From: Pedobacter cryophilus
GTDB taxonomy: Bacteria; Bacteroidota; Bacteroidia; Sphingobacteriales; Sphingobacteriaceae
Reading direction: 5' to 3'
DNA: 64,000 nucleotides
NCBI RefSeq assembly: GCF_005116455.1
Contig: NZ_SWBP01000001.1
Location: forward strand, 558,001-622,000
The notes beneath the pieces are model-generated. The model was given only the letters and a program-made list of their open reading frames with translations, was not told the DNA's origin and did no database searches. The first letter of the stretch is position 1. Each line of letters opens with the position of its first letter. Position numbers and translations under genes: made by a program. Below are positions 16,867-26,576 of the stretch, piece after piece.

Positions 16867-17241
16867 ATGGATATCAAAGGAAAAGTTCACGAAGTTTCAG
16901 AAGTCATTGAAGTGACCGAAAAATTTAGAAAAAGAGAGTTAGTGGTAGAATTTGCTGAGAATCCTCAGTATCCTGAATATGTAAAATTTGAAGCCATCCA
17001 AGACCGTTGTTCTTTGATGGATAATATAAAAGTTGGTAATGATGTAGAAGTTTTCTTTAACCTTAAAGGTCGTAAATGGACTGATAAAAACGGTAAAGAT
17101 CAATTTTTTAACACTTTACAACTTTGGAAGGTAAATGTGCTTAGCGCTTCAGAAGCAGCGGCTAGCAATTCAACTCCAGCCTATGCTGCTCCGGTAGATA
17201 TTAGCGCAGCACCTGGAGAAGATGATGATCTTCCATTTTAA
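16867..17241 (+). CDS. DUF3127 protein, OB-fold/SSB-like with acidic C-terminal tip
   Basis: This 124-residue protein starts at ATG 16867 (MDIKGKVHEVSEVIEV). An earlier in-frame ATG at 16795 would overlap the divergent gene. The N-terminal 90 residues match the DUF3127 pattern of a small beta-barrel (KRELVVEF...YPEYVKFEA...NDVEVFFNLKGRKW). A flexible Ala/Ser/Pro linker then ends in GEDDDLPF. That tip closely resembles the DDDIPF tail by which single-stranded DNA-binding protein recruits repair proteins. The protein may therefore be an auxiliary ssDNA-binding factor in DNA metabolism; this is inferred from the tail and fold. A strong terminator follows. Confidence 0.82.
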   Translation: MDIKGKVHEVSEVIEVTEKFRKRELVVEFAENPQYPEYVKFEAIQDRCSLMDNIKVGNDVEVFFNLKGRKWTDKNGKDQFFNTLQLWKVNVLSASEAAASNSTPAYAAPVDISAAPGEDDDLPF

Positions 17242-17268
17242 AGAGCCTATTTTCTAATTACAATGCGA

Positions 17269-17307
17269 TAAAAGCGGCTTCAACTTCCCAAGTTGGCCGC
17301 TTTTTTA
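17269..17307 (+). terminator. Terminator after the DUF3127 gene
   Basis: AAAAGCGG with an inner CAACTT/AAGTTG stem pairs with CCGCTTTTTT, giving a long interrupted hairpin followed by T residues. Confidence 0.8.
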
Positions 17308-17343
17308 TTTCTTATTTTTGTAGGATAAAATATCCCAGAAAAC

Positions 17344-17372
17344 AAAAAAAGGCATCAGTTTTCACCAATACC
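17344..17372 (-). terminator. Terminator after the type IX cargo gene
   Basis: On the minus strand GGTATTGG pairs with CTGATGCC (8 bp with three G-U pairs) before a run of seven T. It lies 24 bases beyond the stop codon. Confidence 0.5.
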
Positions 17373-17395
17373 TTTCCCAAATTTAAACCACAAAA

Positions 17396-18325
17396 CTAAT
17401 TTTTAATCACTTTTTTGAGGAAAGTTTTACTTCCCTGCTTCACCTGCAAATAATATATTCCGTTTTTAGCCCAAGGAAACTGCTTGTTATAGGTATCACC
17501 AGTAAGGGTTTTCTTTTCTGAAAAAATGGCGTTTCCTGACGAATCTAGTAATTTAACATCTAAAACACCTTTGACACTTGTGGTAAATGAAAGCGATGTT
17601 TTACCTGAAGAGAAATTTGGGTAAAAAACTAAATTATCCACTGATAAAGTGTTGATATCTACATTTTCACTTTTAAAAACCGCTTTAACATCTGATGGAG
17701 TAGGGTCTATTAATGAGATTTGGGTACGAGTGGTAAAGCCATCTTTATCTGTTGTTGAATAATTAAAATTGCTTGAATTTGGTTTAGTTACCGCTCTTTC
17801 AAAATTAAGATTTGAACCATTTCCTCTAAGCATTGGCATTGCAGGCATACCAGGAGCTCTTTTAGGATGCACCATTCCCCAATCTAAATCATCATTTAAA
17901 TGTTTACGAATAATAATTTCACGATCTTGAAAATCGTTTATTCCATTTGATAAACTATCATTTCTAAATTCTAACGTCATAGGTTGATGATCTCCTTTGA
18001 AAGTAAAAACCTTGGTTTTTACAGAGTCCATAGTTAAGGTCTCCACACCATCAACATTTCTAACAATCACTACTTTAGATTGATTTGAGTGAGGCCCAGA
18101 CATCTTCAGTCTTTTCGCTCCCGAATTCATCCCTTCAAACTTTTTTCTCAATTCAATTTTTTCGTTTTCGGGTATCTCTTTAAATTTTTTTCCGTTTACA
18201 ATGGTATCGCCATTATTTATAATAATTGAAGTTCTAATCTCTTCTGTGTTTTGAGCTTGAGCGGTTTGAAGAGCACCTGTAAGTGTTCCTAATAAGCAAT
18301 AACCAAAAAGTATTCGTTTTTTCAT
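17396..18325 (-). CDS. Secreted protein with C-terminal type IX secretion sorting domain
   Basis: The 309-residue protein starts at ATG 18325 (MKKRILFGY), giving a signal peptide ending near AQA. The longer frame from 18361 adds only 12 residues. The C-terminal 75 residues have the type A sorting-domain pattern: NLVFYPNFSSGKTSLSF, VKLLDSSGNAIF, and the NGIYYLQVKQGSKTFLKKVI end. Such domains direct export by the T9SS and cell-surface anchoring. The middle is charged, low in complexity and unrecognised. It is divergent from the histidine kinase gene at 18454, so the pair could be co-regulated. GldD elsewhere in the window is consistent with a gliding/T9SS lineage. Confidence 0.82.
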   Translation of the reverse strand: MKKRILFGYCLLGTLTGALQTAQAQNTEEIRTSIIINNGDTIVNGKKFKEIPENEKIELRKKFEGMNSGAKRLKMSGPHSNQSKVVIVRNVDGVETLTMDSVKTKVFTFKGDHQPMTLEFRNDSLSNGINDFQDREIIIRKHLNDDLDWGMVHPKRAPGMPAMPMLRGNGSNLNFERAVTKPNSSNFNYSTTDKDGFTTRTQISLIDPTPSDVKAVFKSENVDINTLSVDNLVFYPNFSSGKTSLSFTTSVKGVLDVKLLDSSGNAIFSEKKTLTGDTYNKQFPWAKNGIYYLQVKQGSKTFLKKVIKN

Positions 18326-18438
18326 GACCTTAAAATTTAGTTTATCAAAGGTAAACTTCATTGCCTCATCATTTTGTTAAAGCTCTGTTAATGAATGTTA
18401 AAAATTGTTAAACAAATTATCGCAAAATTGTACTTGAG

Positions 18439-18446
18439 TATATTTG
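18439..18446 (+). promoter_or_regulatory. Bacteroidota -7 box for the histidine kinase gene
   Basis: TATATTTG fits the TAnnTTTG consensus of Bacteroidota sigma factor promoters. Transcription would begin within a few bases of the ATG at 18454, giving a leaderless or nearly leaderless mRNA. No good -33 TTG lies at the usual spacing, which weakens the call. Confidence 0.35.
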
Positions 18447-18453
18447 CTTGGTA

Positions 18454-20556
18454 ATGAAAAGAAAAAGCATCAGTTTGATTATAGGTTTAATGAGTTTTGC
18501 TCTGCTTGGAGTAATGGCCATGCAATACTATTTCATCAAAGAATCTTACGGCTTAAAATCTCAACTTTTTGACCAAGCTGTAAATGATGCTTTAAATAAT
18601 GTAACCAATAAATTAGAGAAGAAAGAGGCTTTGGTTTTTTTAACCAATAAAGCAGAGCAAGAGATAGAAGAAAACAACAGGCTTTTAAAAATCCGACAGC
18701 TGGTAAAAAACAAAGTCCAAAAAATTGTTGAGCCGCTAATAGAAAACAATAATCCATTAAAAAGTCAACCAAAAAAATTATCATTTATAAATAATAGAAA
18801 GTCTCGTTTAGCAACGATGATGGGTAAAAATTCTACTAATGAGCCCATTATTTTGTTTGGAGAGCCTACTCATTTATATCATTTAGAAAGTAAATCTAAA
18901 TCACAATCATTTGATAAAGGCAATGCTGCCATTTTTGAAGCCACAAAAGCTAAATTTCAACGGGTAAATAAAGATTTTAATACTGATACCAACCTCAATT
19001 TTGTGAGGTTGATGAAAGCAAAGCAATTACAATCTGATAGTGTTTTTAAAATTAGAGACAGTATTTTAAGAACAAGATACCCTAGCAGATTAGTTTATAA
19101 CGGTCCTATTGAGGCTGAATTTGCGGCTCCCACCAATTTTGATTTGCGCATAGATGTAAATGAGGTGGTTGATGAATATGGAAATGTTTATAACGAAGTG
19201 CAACAATCTGTGGTAGAGCGTCCGGTAAAACCCACTCGTCAGCGGGTAATTAGAAGAGGTGTAGCCGTGGTAGATTCTATTAAACAATATGTTGTACAAG
19301 ATCCTATTCAAGGTTATGTATTAAGAACTCTCCCAAAAGCTAATTTTTTAACTGGCATATCTGATATTGAATTAGCCCTAGCCTCGCAAAAAAAAGAATC
19401 CGAAACACAAATTAAAAATGTAAATAAATATTTGGCTGCCGCCGAAAAAAAAGGATCAAAAAGTGCGGTTTTTGAGTCTATTGCGTCAGAAATGCAGCAA
19501 GTAAATATTCCACTTAGAAAACGTATTCAGCCCCAAACTATAGATTCATTATTGGATATTGAATTGGCCAATCATGGCATTCATTTAAATTACAGTTACA
19601 AAATCAGCAACAGCAAAGAAGATTCTGTTATTTTTATTAAAGCTTCTCAAAACGAAGAAGAATTTGTGCCCGAAAACACTTACAAAACTGTTCTTTTTAC
19701 TAAAGATATGGTAAGAGACGCTGGTTTTTTAACAGTGACTTTTCCCGAAAAAAACACCCTGATTTTGAAAAACATGGATGTAATTTTGTTTTCTTCAGCA
19801 GGTTTATTGCTGATTTTAGCCGGAAGTTTTGCTTACACTATTTCCTCTATTTTGCGTCAGAAGAAAGTTTCTGAAATGAAAACCGATTTCATTAATAACA
19901 TGACCCACGAGTTTAAAACTCCGGTAGCAACCATCATGATTGCCAGTGAAGCCTTAAAAGACCCTGTAATTAACGAAGATAAAGCCCGGGTAAATAAGTT
20001 GGCTGGTATTATTTATGATGAAAATATCCGACTAGGAAATCATATAGAAAGAGTCCTAAATATTGCTAAAATTGAGAAAGATGATTTAAAGTTAGAGCGT
20101 CACCCGCAAAACATGAATGAGTTAATTACCAACGTAATTGACAGCATGAATTTGCAATTACAAAAAAAGAATGCGCTGGTAAGCCTAAATTTAAATGCCA
20201 CCAAAACCACTATTATGGGCGATGAATTGCACCTTTCTAACGTAATTTATAATTTGGTAGATAACGCCAATAAATACTGTAAAGAGCAGCCAGAAATAGT
20301 TATCACTACAGAAAACCACCACAACCAACTCATTATAAAGGTAGAAGATAAGGGAATTGGGATGAACCGAGATCAACAAAAGAAAATATTTGAGCAATTT
20401 TATCGCATCCCTACCGGAAACTTACATGATGTAAAAGGTTTTGGTTTGGGCTTAAGCTATGTGAATAACATGATTAAAAGAATGAATGGCAGCATCAGCG
20501 TTAAAAGTGAAAAGGATAAAGGTTCAGAATTTGAAATTAAATTTCCGTTAACTTAG
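18454..20556 (+). CDS. RprX-like sensor histidine kinase
   Basis: This 700-residue inner-membrane kinase starts at ATG 18454; a TTG at 18448 is less likely. It has an N-terminal membrane helix (about residues 7-24), a large periplasmic domain, and a second helix near residues 445-465. HisKA follows with the phospho-acceptor His in NNMTHEFKTPVATIM, then a HATPase domain (N box NVIYNLVDNANKY, VEDKGIGM, GFGLGLSYV). Domain order and the partner regulator resemble the RprX/RprY pair of Bacteroides. The regulator gene starts 66 bases downstream, so they form one operon. The periplasmic domain is low in complexity and its signal is unknown. Confidence 0.9.
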   Translation: MKRKSISLIIGLMSFALLGVMAMQYYFIKESYGLKSQLFDQAVNDALNNVTNKLEKKEALVFLTNKAEQEIEENNRLLKIRQLVKNKVQKIVEPLIENNNPLKSQPKKLSFINNRKSRLATMMGKNSTNEPIILFGEPTHLYHLESKSKSQSFDKGNAAIFEATKAKFQRVNKDFNTDTNLNFVRLMKAKQLQSDSVFKIRDSILRTRYPSRLVYNGPIEAEFAAPTNFDLRIDVNEVVDEYGNVYNEVQQSVVERPVKPTRQRVIRRGVAVVDSIKQYVVQDPIQGYVLRTLPKANFLTGISDIELALASQKKESETQIKNVNKYLAAAEKKGSKSAVFESIASEMQQVNIPLRKRIQPQTIDSLLDIELANHGIHLNYSYKISNSKEDSVIFIKASQNEEEFVPENTYKTVLFTKDMVRDAGFLTVTFPEKNTLILKNMDVILFSSAGLLLILAGSFAYTISSILRQKKVSEMKTDFINNMTHEFKTPVATIMIASEALKDPVINEDKARVNKLAGIIYDENIRLGNHIERVLNIAKIEKDDLKLERHPQNMNELITNVIDSMNLQLQKKNALVSLNLNATKTTIMGDELHLSNVIYNLVDNANKYCKEQPEIVITTENHHNQLIIKVEDKGIGMNRDQQKKIFEQFYRIPTGNLHDVKGFGLGLSYVNNMIKRMNGSISVKSEKDKGSEFEIKFPLT

Positions 20557-20622
20557 CAGATAAGCAAAAGTTGATTCCCTAAACACTATAAAAAGCAGAA
20601 ACATCAGCTAAAACCAAAAAAC

Positions 20623-21321
20623 ATGAGTCGAAAAAAAATACTTTTAGTAGAAGATGATCCCAACTTAGGAATGCTTTTAGAAGATTATCTCGCTTTAAAA
20701 GGAAATTTTGAAGTAAAACTTTGCGTTGATGGCGAAGAAGGCCTAAAAGCATTTATGGCAGATACTTATGACATTTGTATTTTAGATGTGATGATGCCAA
20801 AAAAAGACGGTTTCACCCTAGCTCATGATATTAGAAAAGTGAATACCGCCATTCCTATAATTTTTGCTACAGCAAAAGGAATGATGGAAGACAAAACCGA
20901 AGCATATAGTTTAGGTGCCGATGATTATATTACCAAACCTTTTAGAATTGAAGAGCTTTTATTGCGTATTAATGCCTTGTTAAAAAGAGTAGCGCAGCAA
21001 GATATTGAGCCCGAAAATAAACCCACAAAGTTTGATATTGGCGGCTATCATTTTGATTTTCAAACCCAAATTATTACCAAAGAAAACGACCAACAAAAGG
21101 TAAGTACCAAAGAAGCAGAACTTTTAAGATTGCTGTGTTTAAAAATGAATGATGTACTTACCCGCGAAGAAGCTTTATTAGAGATTTGGCATGATGACAA
21201 CTATTTTAACGGCCGTAGCATGGACGTTTTTTTAAGTAAATTAAGAAAATACCTTCGAGACGACCCTAAAGTAGAAATTATTAATGTACATGGTAAAGGC
21301 TACAAGCTGTTGGTGAATTAA
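20623..21321 (+). CDS. RprY-like OmpR-family response regulator
   Basis: This 232-residue regulator has a receiver domain (residues 5-118) with the phospho-acceptor in ILDVMMPKKDGFTLA, and the conserved Lys in DDYITKPFRIEELL. A winged-helix DNA-binding domain follows (about 135-230, ending VEIINVHGKGYKLLV). It is close in pattern to Bacteroides RprY. Its partner is the kinase encoded directly upstream. Targets are not visible, but the divergent T9SS cargo gene and the following DUF4153 gene are candidates. Confidence 0.92.
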   Translation: MSRKKILLVEDDPNLGMLLEDYLALKGNFEVKLCVDGEEGLKAFMADTYDICILDVMMPKKDGFTLAHDIRKVNTAIPIIFATAKGMMEDKTEAYSLGADDYITKPFRIEELLLRINALLKRVAQQDIEPENKPTKFDIGGYHFDFQTQIITKENDQQKVSTKEAELLRLLCLKMNDVLTREEALLEIWHDDNYFNGRSMDVFLSKLRKYLRDDPKVEIINVHGKGYKLLVN

Positions 21322-21355
21322 TATCATTACTTTATATTTATGGAAATAAGCTGAT

Positions 21356-23194
21356 ATGAAATTTCCATCTTTAAGTCAATTATGGCTTTCTACCTCAAAA
21401 GTTTTCTTAAGATTTCCTATCCCTATTTTATTTGCAGCACTTGCCACCATTTGTGCTTACGTACTTTCTTACCAAACCAAAGATTTATCTCTTGAGCAAA
21501 ACCTCATTAAAGGCATTTATTTAGGGAATTTAGGTTTAGCTTTTTCTTTGGCTTTCACATTATTTTCAGAAGCCAGGGCTTTAAAAGGAATATCAAAATG
21601 GCTAGGAAATACTTTGGTATTTGCCATTATTATCCCCATATATCTTTGGTTAAACCCTTTTAATAAACAGGTTGATGTTGTTGTTTTATTAATCATTGTT
21701 TTTGCTTTTCATTTAATGGTGGCCATTTCTGCTTTTATTTCTAAAGAAGAAAATAATGGCTTTTGGCAAATGAATAAAACCTTTTTTATCCGTTTTGCTA
21801 CGTCGGCTTTATACAGTGCTGTATTATTTGCGGGTTTAAGTATTGCCTTATTAAGTATCCAAACTTTGTTTGATATTAAATGGGAAGGTGAAGTTTATTT
21901 AAGGCTTTGGATTATCATTGTAGGTCTGTTTAATACTTTATTTTTCCTATCGGGAATTACCCAGCCTTTAAAACAACTTAATGAGGAAAAATCCTACCCA
22001 AAAGGCTTAAAGGTGTTTACTCAATATGTACTTATCCCGCTTACCAGTATCTATTTATTAATATTATTAGTTTATGAAGCTAAAATTTTACTAGAATGGA
22101 GTTTGCCTGAAAGCTCTGTGGCAATTCTTATTTTAGGCTATGCCGTTTTTGGTATTTTATCTCTTTTATTGGTTCATCCCTTACAACATTTAGAAGAAAA
22201 CAAATGGATAAAATTGTACAGCAAAAGCTTCTATTTATTAATGCTTCCGCTGATTATTTTACTGGTTTTTTCTATCCAAAAAAGAGTGGCTGATTACGGC
22301 ATTACCGAAAGTCGTTATGTAATTATTGCTTTAACCGTTTGGCTTATATTTATCACACTTTATTTTTTGATCAAAGGAAGAGAACAAATCAGGATGATTC
22401 CGATCAGTCTTTGTATCATTTCCTTGATAATTATTGTTGGACCATGGGGAATAAAAGCTGTTTCTAAAAACTCTCAGCAAGAAAGATTAGCTGGTTTTCT
22501 AAATCAGAAATCCAGTCCAAAAAGAAATAACGAAGTAAGAGACATTACCCGATATTTATATCAACACCATGGTGTTTTGTCTTTACAATCTTTCATAAAA
22601 GATGATGTTTTAAGCGTGGAAAAGCATTTTGAAAATAAATATGCTAAAGAAGTTTACTCCGCCTATAAAATTAAAGGCGAAACTCAAGATTCTTTATTAA
22701 GACTTTTAAAAGTAAATCCCGAGTATGAAATTGCCGATGATAATGGCTTATTAATTTCTCAAGAAAGAAAATTTGACAATCAGGAAAAAGGAATTTTAGA
22801 TATAAATGGTGCTATAAAAATTGTAGAGTTCAATTCTAATATGAATATTCAGGACAAAAAAAGCACTCCTTTTTATGTAGACAAAGAGCAATTTACATTG
22901 ACTGTAGATTCTCTCAACAACTTAAATATAAGTGCTAAAAACGGAGAGAAAATTACTTTTAACAACAATAATATGCTTAAAAAATTACTCTCTCATAAAG
23001 AATTTAAAAGCCAAAAAACAGATATAGAAAGATTTGATGTCCCAAATTCTTTAATGTTAGTACAACAAAATTTTAAAGATTACACCTTTGTTTGCCGCTT
23101 TGAAAGAATAAATGGAGGTTATAAAACCAAAGCTAAAAAGGAGATGAGTAATATTTATTTTAATGGGTTTTTGATTATTTATCCAAAAAAATAA
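21356..23194 (+). CDS. DUF4153 multi-pass membrane protein
   Basis: The 612-residue protein has about ten membrane helices in its first 370 residues and a soluble C-terminal region of about 230 residues. The N-terminal pattern (two-helix repeats, SLAFTLFSEA, and YSAVLFAGLSIALLSIQTLF) matches DUF4153 proteins, a family of unknown function frequent in Bacteroidota. The C-terminal half includes YLYQHHGVLSLQSF, usual for the longer members. It follows the response regulator by 34 bases on the same strand and may belong to the same transcript. Confidence 0.8.
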   Translation: MKFPSLSQLWLSTSKVFLRFPIPILFAALATICAYVLSYQTKDLSLEQNLIKGIYLGNLGLAFSLAFTLFSEARALKGISKWLGNTLVFAIIIPIYLWLNPFNKQVDVVVLLIIVFAFHLMVAISAFISKEENNGFWQMNKTFFIRFATSALYSAVLFAGLSIALLSIQTLFDIKWEGEVYLRLWIIIVGLFNTLFFLSGITQPLKQLNEEKSYPKGLKVFTQYVLIPLTSIYLLILLVYEAKILLEWSLPESSVAILILGYAVFGILSLLLVHPLQHLEENKWIKLYSKSFYLLMLPLIILLVFSIQKRVADYGITESRYVIIALTVWLIFITLYFLIKGREQIRMIPISLCIISLIIIVGPWGIKAVSKNSQQERLAGFLNQKSSPKRNNEVRDITRYLYQHHGVLSLQSFIKDDVLSVEKHFENKYAKEVYSAYKIKGETQDSLLRLLKVNPEYEIADDNGLLISQERKFDNQEKGILDINGAIKIVEFNSNMNIQDKKSTPFYVDKEQFTLTVDSLNNLNISAKNGEKITFNNNNMLKKLLSHKEFKSQKTDIERFDVPNSLMLVQQNFKDYTFVCRFERINGGYKTKAKKEMSNIYFNGFLIIYPKK

Positions 23195-23225
23195 GGATGA
23201 AGATTTAATTTAACCTTCATCCTTA
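23192..23225. terminator. Hairpin between convergent genes
   Basis: TAAGGATGAAG and CTTCATCCTTA form a perfect 11-bp stem overlapping the DUF4153 stop codon. It lacks a T-run, but its place between convergent genes suggests a shared terminator. Confidence 0.45.
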
Positions 23226-23250
23226 CACCCTAAACCTAAAACCTCAAAAA

Positions 23251-24792
23251 CTACAAATCAAATTTTATCCCCTGCGCCAAAGGTAAAGTTGTAGAATAAT
23301 TAATGGTATTGGTTTGGCGTCGCATATAAGCTTTCCAAGCATCAGAGCCAGATTCGCGGCCTCCGCCAGTTTCTTTTTCGCCTCCAAAAGCACCACCAAT
23401 TTCAGCTCCTGAGGTGCCAATATTTACGTTTGCAATACCACAATCAGAACCGGTAACAGATAAAAATCTTTCGGCTTCACGCATATTGGTGGTCATAATT
23501 GCGGAGGATAAACCTTGTGGCACACCGTTTTGCATCGCGATAGCTTCATCTAAATCTTTATATTTCATGATGTACAAAATAGGCGCAAAAGTTTCATGCT
23601 GTACAATAGCCATTTCGTTTTTAGCTTCGGCAATACAAGGCTTTACGTAACAACCAGATTCATAGCTTTCACCAGTTAAAACGCCGCCTTCTACCACAAA
23701 ATTTCCACCTTCGGTTTTACATTTTTCTATAGAATCTAAATAATTTTTTACCGCGTCTTGATCAATTAGCGGCCCAACATGAATGTGCGTATCTAAAGGA
23801 TTTCCAATACGTAATTGCCCATAAGCTCTCACTAATTTCTCTTTAAAAGCATCATAAACACTTTCGTGGATAATGAGTCTTCTGGTGGAAGTGCAACGTT
23901 GTCCGGCTGTACCAACGGCGCCAAAAAGTGCTCCAATTAAAGTCATGTCTAAATCAGCATTTTCGGTAATGATGATAGAATTATTACCTCCCAATTCTAA
24001 AATATGTTTTCCTAATCTGGCACCAATGGCAGCACCCACTGCTTTCCCCATTCGGGTAGATCCAGTTGCAGAAATTAAAGGCAGTTTGGTATCATGAGCC
24101 ATTAATTCGCCAATAGCTCTATCACCTATCACCAAACAAGAAACACCTTCAGGAATATCATTTCTCACCAAAACTTTTTGCATAATTTTTTGGCAAGCAA
24201 TGGCGGTTAAAGGTGTTTTTTCAGATGGCTTCCAAACACAAACGTTTCCACAAACCCAAGCTAAGGCCGCATTCCAACTCCAAACAGCAACAGGGAAATT
24301 GAAAGCAGAGATAATTCCTACTACGCCAAGCGGATGCCATTGCTCATACATTCTGTGGAAAGGACGTTCAGAATGCATGGTTAAACCATATAATTGGCGA
24401 GATAAACCCACTGCAAAATCACATATATCAATCATCTCTTGCACTTCGCCCCAGCCTTCTTGCAAGCTTTTACCCATTTCATAAGAAACCAGTTTGCCTA
24501 AATCATCTTTATGCGCTCTTAATTCGTCTCCTAACTGACGTACAATCTCCCCTCTTTTAGGCGCAGGCACCATTCGCCAGCTTAAAAAAGCCTCTTGAGC
24601 AACTGCAATAGTTTCCTCATAATCTTTAGCTGTGGCAAATTTAACAGCCGCTATTTTTTTTCCGTCAACTGGAGAATGAATATCTTTTAGTTGGGCTTGG
24701 CCACTACTTTTCCAATTTTTACCGGTGCTTACGGCATCATTAATTTCATCTATTCCAAGATTCTTTAATACATTTTCTATGGCTACTTGCAT
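23251..24792 (-). CDS. amaB: Aldehyde dehydrogenase of the ALDH7 group (aminoadipate-semialdehyde dehydrogenase type)
   Basis: The 513-residue NAD-dependent dehydrogenase belongs to the antiquitin/AmaB group, which oxidises alpha-aminoadipate semialdehyde in lysine catabolism. Supporting features are the [14 protein letters not shown] nucleotide-site region, [18 protein letters not shown] with the catalytic Glu, and [13 protein letters not shown] with the catalytic Cys. The Asn-Asn after ELGG and the C-terminal [20 protein letters not shown] are typical of ALDH7. It stands alone on the minus strand, so no neighbouring lysine genes confirm the substrate. Confidence 0.88.
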   Translation of the reverse strand: MQVAIENVLKNLGIDEINDAVSTGKNWKSSGQAQLKDIHSPVDGKKIAAVKFATAKDYEETIAVAQEAFLSWRMVPAPKRGEIVRQLGDELRAHKDDLGKLVSYEMGKSLQEGWGEVQEMIDICDFAVGLSRQLYGLTMHSERPFHRMYEQWHPLGVVGIISAFNFPVAVWSWNAALAWVCGNVCVWKPSEKTPLTAIACQKIMQKVLVRNDIPEGVSCLVIGDRAIGELMAHDTKLPLISATGSTRMGKAVGAAIGARLGKHILELGGNNSIIITENADLDMTLIGALFGAVGTAGQRCTSTRRLIIHESVYDAFKEKLVRAYGQLRIGNPLDTHIHVGPLIDQDAVKNYLDSIEKCKTEGGNFVVEGGVLTGESYESGCYVKPCIAEAKNEMAIVQHETFAPILYIMKYKDLDEAIAMQNGVPQGLSSAIMTTNMREAERFLSVTGSDCGIANVNIGTSGAEIGGAFGGEKETGGGRESGSDAWKAYMRRQTNTINYSTTLPLAQGIKFDL

Positions 24793-25097
24793 ATTAATTG
24801 GGATGATAAGGGGTTATTTTTATGTTAAAACCTTAGGTTTAATTTGGTAACTTTGTAAAGTTAATAATTTATAAAGAGAGCGCATTCATACTAACATCAC
24901 CACAAAATAATAATCACATCTTAGAATTATTATACCATTTTAAAAATCAATTGATTAGCGTTTTAATTGTCTAATTGTTGAAAAATAAAAATCAAACTTG
25001 TTTGTATAAATTATAATTTGAGAGTAATAAATCAGAAAGTGGTGTTTACACTCAAATTTTAGCCACTTTAAAACGTTCTCTTAATATTTGATAAAGA
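24793..25097. other. Divergent promoter gap, nothing else seen
   Basis: About 305 AT-rich bases between the divergent dehydrogenase and TPR genes. TTAATATTTG (25082-25091), just before the TPR start, resembles a -7 box with one extra base. No gene, repeat or structured RNA is supported. Confidence 0.35.
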
Positions 25098-26501
25098 ATG
25101 GAAGAAGAATTCGAATTTGATTTTACTGAAGATCCAAAACTTTCAGTAGAGCGTTATGAAGAGATGATTCGTAATCAGGATCAGTATTTCTTTGATGCGC
25201 AAGCATTTGAAAACATCATCGATTACTATATTGATAAAAACGATCCTGTTAAGGCATTGCAAGTAATAGATTATGCGGTAATGCAACATCCTTACGCTGC
25301 AATTTTCCACATAAAAAAAGCCCAGTTAAATGTTTTCACAAACGAAATAACACAGGCTTTTGAATCGCTTGAAAAAGCAGAATTGTTAGAACCATCTGAT
25401 CCTGATATCTACATGATTAAAGGAAACATCTACGAGAGCATGGATCGCCATGAAGATGCTTTAGAAAATCTGAAAAAGGCTTTACAAATGGCCGAAAACA
25501 AAGATGAAGTTTTAATGCAAATTGCTTTTGTTTATCAAAACATGGGCGATTATGATGAAGCGGTAACTTATCTTAAGCTTTGTTTAGAAAATAATATGGA
25601 AAACCAAGATGCTTTATATGAACTGGCATTTTGTTATGATGTTTTAGATAAACAAGAAGAAAGTATCCAGTTTTATGAGCAATATATTGATAACGAGCCT
25701 TATTCTTTTGCCGCTTGGTACAATTTAGGAAACGCTTTTCATAAACTTTCTCTTTTTGAAAAAGCGATTGATGCTTATGATTACGCCATTTTAATTAAAG
25801 ACAGTTTTGCATCGGCATATTTCAACAAAGGAAATGCGCTGGTTCAATTAGATCGTTTTGATGAAGCTATTGAGGTTTACCGACAAACTTTTGAGTACGA
25901 AAAACCCAATGCCGATACTTATTGTGCTATAGGCGAATGCTATGAGAAGTTAGAAAAAATGGATGAAGCCCGTTCTTTTTACAAAAAATCTGTGAAAATG
26001 GACCCTAAGTTGGCTGACGCTTGGTACGGAATTGGCGTTACCCTTGATTTTGAAGAGCGTTATTTTGAATCGCTTCATTTCTATAAAAAAGCCTTAAACA
26101 TTGATGATCAAAATCCAGATTATTGGTTTGCTATTGCAGATGCACACTATAAATTAGGAAATTTAAAAGATTCTGAAGCGGCTTATGAAAAAGTGGTGGA
26201 ATTAAATCCATTAGATACAGAGGCTTGGCTAGATTATTCTTCCGTTGTTTTTGAACAAGATAATATCCCAAAATGTATTGAGATTATTGCGCTAGGAATA
26301 AAAAACAATCCAGATTCTGCGGAGCTTTATTACCGTTTTGTAGCTTATTTGTTTGCAAACGGAGAGTACAATGAAGCTTTAAATCAGTTAGAGATTGCTT
26401 TAAATACAGATGTAGAAAAAAATTATCTCTTGTTTGAATACCTTCCACAATTACAAACTAATAAGGTAATTGTAGATATCATTAACAGATTCTCAAAATA
26501 A
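25098..26501 (+). CDS. Tetratricopeptide repeat protein
   Basis: This 467-residue soluble protein without a signal peptide has an acidic start (MEEEFEFDFTEDPK). At least ten 34-residue TPR units run from about residue 35 to 430, for example AAWYNLGNAFHKLSLFEKAI and DAWYGIGVTLDFEERYFESL. TPRs scaffold protein-protein contacts. It precedes comA and aroE on the same strand, with 75 bases before comA. The function is unknown. Confidence 0.9.
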   Translation: MEEEFEFDFTEDPKLSVERYEEMIRNQDQYFFDAQAFENIIDYYIDKNDPVKALQVIDYAVMQHPYAAIFHIKKAQLNVFTNEITQAFESLEKAELLEPSDPDIYMIKGNIYESMDRHEDALENLKKALQMAENKDEVLMQIAFVYQNMGDYDEAVTYLKLCLENNMENQDALYELAFCYDVLDKQEESIQFYEQYIDNEPYSFAAWYNLGNAFHKLSLFEKAIDAYDYAILIKDSFASAYFNKGNALVQLDRFDEAIEVYRQTFEYEKPNADTYCAIGECYEKLEKMDEARSFYKKSVKMDPKLADAWYGIGVTLDFEERYFESLHFYKKALNIDDQNPDYWFAIADAHYKLGNLKDSEAAYEKVVELNPLDTEAWLDYSSVVFEQDNIPKCIEIIALGIKNNPDSAELYYRFVAYLFANGEYNEALNQLEIALNTDVEKNYLLFEYLPQLQTNKVIVDIINRFSK

Positions 26502-26576
26502 ATTTTACTTACCAGATTACAAAAAAAATCAATTTCATAAAATTTTGATTTTTTTTTTTGATTTTTGCACCCAAAT

